DNA from: CAYUTA01 sp964447605
Lineage (GTDB): Bacteria > Bacillota > Clostridia > Christensenellales > CAG-138
Reading direction: 5' to 3'
NCBI GenBank assembly: GCA_964447605.1
Contig: CAYUTA010000016.1
Span: 1 to 52,273 of the forward strand
DNA: 52,273 nt
The stretch's first letter is position 1, and every line of letters begins with the position of its first letter. The position numbers and the translations under genes were made by a program. The notes under the pieces are model-generated. The model did not search any database. It was not told where the DNA came from and saw only the letters and a program-made list of their open reading frames with translations. This document shows positions 50,788-52,273 of this stretch, piece after piece.

Positions 50788-51054
50788 ATGACACAAAATA
50801 AATGCTCCACCGCCTGCGCGTGCCAAGCGGTATGCGAAATGGTGGATTCAGAACCCGTTGAAGCGCTGCGTACCGTGGCGGCGGGCGACGTATGCGGATC
50901 AGCCTGCGCGCCCGATGTTACCGAAACCGATACGGTATACGCAGTCATCGAGTTTCCCATTCAAACCTATCGGACCGGCTTTTGCCCAACCGAGGCGCTT
51001 TGCAAGGGGACGCTATTCCCCGAACTGGTCAGCCCTTACACCAGGGGGTGCTGA
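50788..51054 (+). CDS. cotJA: Spore coat-associated protein CotJA
   Basis: In this 88-residue coat protein the C-terminal half (YAVIEFPIQTYRTGFCPTEALCKGTLFPELVSPY) is the CotJA domain, with its typical EALxxGTLFPEL. The N-terminal ~48 residues are an extension not usual in CotJA and contain six cysteines (residues 6, 10, 12, 16, 36, 40). CGGGAGGAATGGACA precedes the ATG. It is the first of the cotJA-cotJB-cotJC operon, made in the mother cell under sigma E in Bacillus. Confidence 0.9.
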   Translation: MTQNKCSTACACQAVCEMVDSEPVEALRTVAAGDVCGSACAPDVTETDTVYAVIEFPIQTYRTGFCPTEALCKGTLFPELVSPYTRGC

Positions 51055-51056
51055 CG

Positions 51057-51308
51057 ATGACGGAAACAGCTCAACAAGCGTTGCTTTGTAAGATTCGCGA
51101 GGCGCGGTTTGCCTGCATCGACCTGAATATCTATCTCGACACACACCCCGACGACGAGGCCGCCAAGCAGGACTATTTGTGCTATGCCGCAAAGCTGCAG
51201 TCGCTCATCGAGCGCTACACGACGCAATATGGCCCGCTGATGAACTTTGGCGAGACGCCGACCGAGGCGGGCAGTTGGGTCTTCCAGCCATGGCCGTGGG
51301 AACTGTAA
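51057..51308 (+). CDS. cotJB: Spore coat protein CotJB
   Basis: This 83-residue protein carries the CotJB pattern: LLCKIREARFACIDLNIYLDTHPDDEAA at the N-terminal half, then YGPLMNFGE and the C-terminal WVFQPWPWEL. AGGGGGTG lies 8 nt upstream, overlapping the end of cotJA, so translation is coupled. It acts with CotJA and CotJC in the spore coat. Confidence 0.95.
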   Translation: MTETAQQALLCKIREARFACIDLNIYLDTHPDDEAAKQDYLCYAAKLQSLIERYTTQYGPLMNFGETPTEAGSWVFQPWPWEL

Positions 51309-51323
51309 GGAGGGAAAAGCAAT

Positions 51324-51536
51324 ATGTGGATTTATCAGAAAAACTTGATGTTCCCCGTGTGCATCACCAAACCCGATCCGCGCATGGCAAAGCTGCTCAT
51401 GGCGCAGTATGGCGGCCCTGATTCGGAACTGAGCGCCGGATTGCGCTATCTTTCACAACGCTTCTCCATGCCGGATGACCGGGTAAAAGCGACGCTGACG
51501 GATATCGGGACGGAGGAATGCGGACACCTACGTTAG
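51324..51536 (+). pseudogene. cotJC: cotJC, 5' part only, interrupted by a phage element
   Basis: The first 70 codons are a faithful start of CotJC, a manganese-catalase-like coat protein normally about 190 residues: MWIYQKNLMFPVCI, MAKLLMAQYGGPDSELSAGLRYLSQRF and DIGTEECGHL, including Glu and His of the first metal motif. Homology stops at codon 69, and a TAG follows at 51534. The next DNA is phage-like and on the other strand. AAGGAGGGAAAAGCAAT precedes the ATG, so the promoter-side half is fully functional. The 3' half must lie beyond the window if the element is simply inserted. It could be restored by excision during sporulation (inference). Confidence 0.85.
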
Positions 51537-51545
51537 AAATGACTT
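51518..51545. other. Probable attachment-site junction of the prophage in cotJC
   Basis: Coding similarity to cotJC ends within GGACACCTACG (51521-51531 region), and the following bases TTAGAAATGAC begin non-coat sequence. The recombination core is probably in this short stretch, but only one junction is visible, so the duplicated core cannot be defined here. Confidence 0.5.
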
Positions 51546-51603
51546 TAATATGGATTGCCCATCTGTTATTTTATCGCACAAGTACTTCCCGTCAATCGTC
51601 GCC

Positions 51604-51996
51604 TTACTCTTTCCCGCTTTTCAGCTTGTTGATCCAGTTTTCCCCCGCGCCGGTGATAAGCTCGTTCACGTCCACCGCCACGGCGTTGAGCAGCGCATAC
51701 GTGGGGCCGGATAGCTTGGCAAGGGTTTTGTCAATCAGCATGTCGCCCAGCTCCGCGATCTCCTGCGGTGTTAGTTTTCCGTCCTTGCTGGCTGCTTTCA
51801 GACCGTCCACCACGGTCTGCTGCAACTCACCGACCGTGAGTTTGGCAGCTTTGATCACCTCCTGCTGCGCCGCGTTGATGGTTGCCAGCTGCTCGCGCTT
51901 ACCGATCTTGAGCGTCAGCCATGCGCCCAGCACGCCGATCAGCGTAATGAGCAGGGTCGCGGCGATCTGCACGCCGTATTCGATTACATATTCCAT
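51604..51996 (-). CDS. Phage holin, LLH family
   Basis: This 130-residue protein has one N-terminal membrane helix (YGVQIAATLLITLIGVLGAW, residues 7-26) followed by a charged, helical domain (KIGKREQLATINAAQQEVIKAA, DGKLTPQEIAELG). It matches the LL-H-type holins of phages in Gram-positive hosts, which form the pore that releases endolysin. AAAGGAAAGAACCC precedes the ATG. It is the last phage gene before the cotJC junction, 67 nt away; no terminator is seen between. Confidence 0.82.
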   Translation of the reverse strand: MEYVIEYGVQIAATLLITLIGVLGAWLTLKIGKREQLATINAAQQEVIKAAKLTVGELQQTVVDGLKAASKDGKLTPQEIAELGDMLIDKTLAKLSGPTYALLNAVAVDVNELITGAGENWINKLKSGKE

Positions 51997-52025
51997 GGGT
52001 TCTTTCCTTTCTTTGCGATATGGAT

Positions 52026-52273
52026 TTACGCTTTCGCGTTGTCGCCTTTTGTGTGCTCCAGGATGCCGATGCGCACCTCATGGTCGTTGATCGTTTCGTC
52101 CTGTTCTCCGTTGTGCGCCCACAATCGCTTATGAGATTCTTTGTTGCTGCTGGTCAAATCGGCAACCTGCTTTTCCATCGCCTGCACGGTGATCGTTAAT
52201 TGGGTGATTGCTTTCGTCAGCTTGACAATTGGTCCGATGATCGCCGCAGCCAATCCGACCAGCGAGATGATGA
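52026..52273 (-). CDS. Phage small membrane-anchored coiled-coil protein, 5' end cut by the window edge
   Basis: At least 82 residues are visible. The frame is open to the end of the window. It starts with a hydrophobic anchor (IISLVGLAAAIIGPIV), followed by a heptad-like coiled coil (KLTKAITQLTITVQAMEKQV) and a polar tail RLWAHNGEQDETINDHEVRI. Such proteins, similar to XhlA-type products, are found beside holin genes in phages of Clostridia and Bacillus. The true start lies outside, so an internal TTG at 52253 should not be taken as the start. It lies 29 nt before the holin. Confidence 0.75.
   Translation of the reverse strand, partial: IISLVGLAAAIIGPIVKLTKAITQLTITVQAMEKQVADLTSSNKESHKRLWAHNGEQDETINDHEVRIGILEHTKGDNAKA

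Larger units (their letters stand above)
51530..52273 (-). mobile_element. One end of a prophage or phage-like element (continues beyond the window)
   Basis: From the broken cotJC to the window edge all genes are phage lysis-type (LLH-family holin and a small membrane-anchored coiled-coil protein), on the minus strand, running toward the junction. Lysis genes next to an attachment site are typical of the end opposite the integrase. Size, integrase and the other end are out of view. Confidence 0.8.

Noticed and set aside
1..52273. tRNA, rRNA or CRISPR arrays
   Set aside because: I found no cloverleaf, rRNA-like block or regularly spaced repeats; the intergenic regions are short and account for themselves otherwise.

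Overview
This 52.3 kb window is GC-rich chromosomal DNA of an anaerobic, endospore-forming Bacillota bacterium, very probably class Clostridia. The evidence is two alpha/beta small acid-soluble spore protein genes, a cotJA-cotJB-cotJC' coat operon, the SCIFF peptide with its radical SAM maturase (a clostridial hallmark), HemZ, a one-chain pyruvate:ferredoxin oxidoreductase, Pta-AckA and a group-II ECF module. I cannot name the genus.

Region 1 (1-24.5 kb) is an accessory locus for corrinoid-dependent methyl transfer. It holds a methyl-THF:corrinoid methyltransferase and a corrinoid protein, with a divergent PucR-type regulator. A cobalamin riboswitch follows, controlling a BtuF-like lipoprotein, then a decayed gene and the nucleotide-loop assembly genes cobT-cobU-cobS-cobU2. 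Five uroporphyrinogen-decarboxylase-fold (UroD) genes of the MtaA/MtbA/MtvB superfamily are spread through the region. They surround a YesM/YesN-type two-component system, a four-gene RbsABC-type sugar ABC transporter, an L-rhamnose-mutarotase-like gene and an AraC regulator. My reading (inference) is a pathway that imports a methylated, perhaps O-methylated sugar-like, compound, demethylates it through several UroD-type MT1 enzymes onto one corrinoid protein, and passes the methyl group to tetrahydrofolate.

Region 2 (24.7-31.4 kb) holds two spore DNA-binding protein genes, a D-aminoacylase-type amidohydrolase and nifJ behind a consensus promoter.

Region 3 (31.4-50.3 kb) is core genome. On the minus strand: hemZ, an MBL hydrolase, dtd, relA/spoT, apt, recJ, scfB, scfA (47 codons), ackA and pta. 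On the plus strand: tmcAL, ecfA1-ecfA2-ecfT-truA-tadA and a PfkB sugar kinase, with a convergent AlkZ-like gene. NifJ, Pta, AckA and methyl-THF entry would fit an acetate-forming, possibly acetogenic, metabolism.

Region 4 (50.3-52.3 kb) holds a possible small gene and the cotJ coat operon. cotJC breaks off after 70 codons, and minus-strand phage lysis-type genes begin immediately, so this is one end of a prophage inserted in a mother-cell sporulation gene. That is the arrangement of skin-like elements excised during sporulation, and it is, with the methyltransferase/sugar locus, the most interesting feature of the window.
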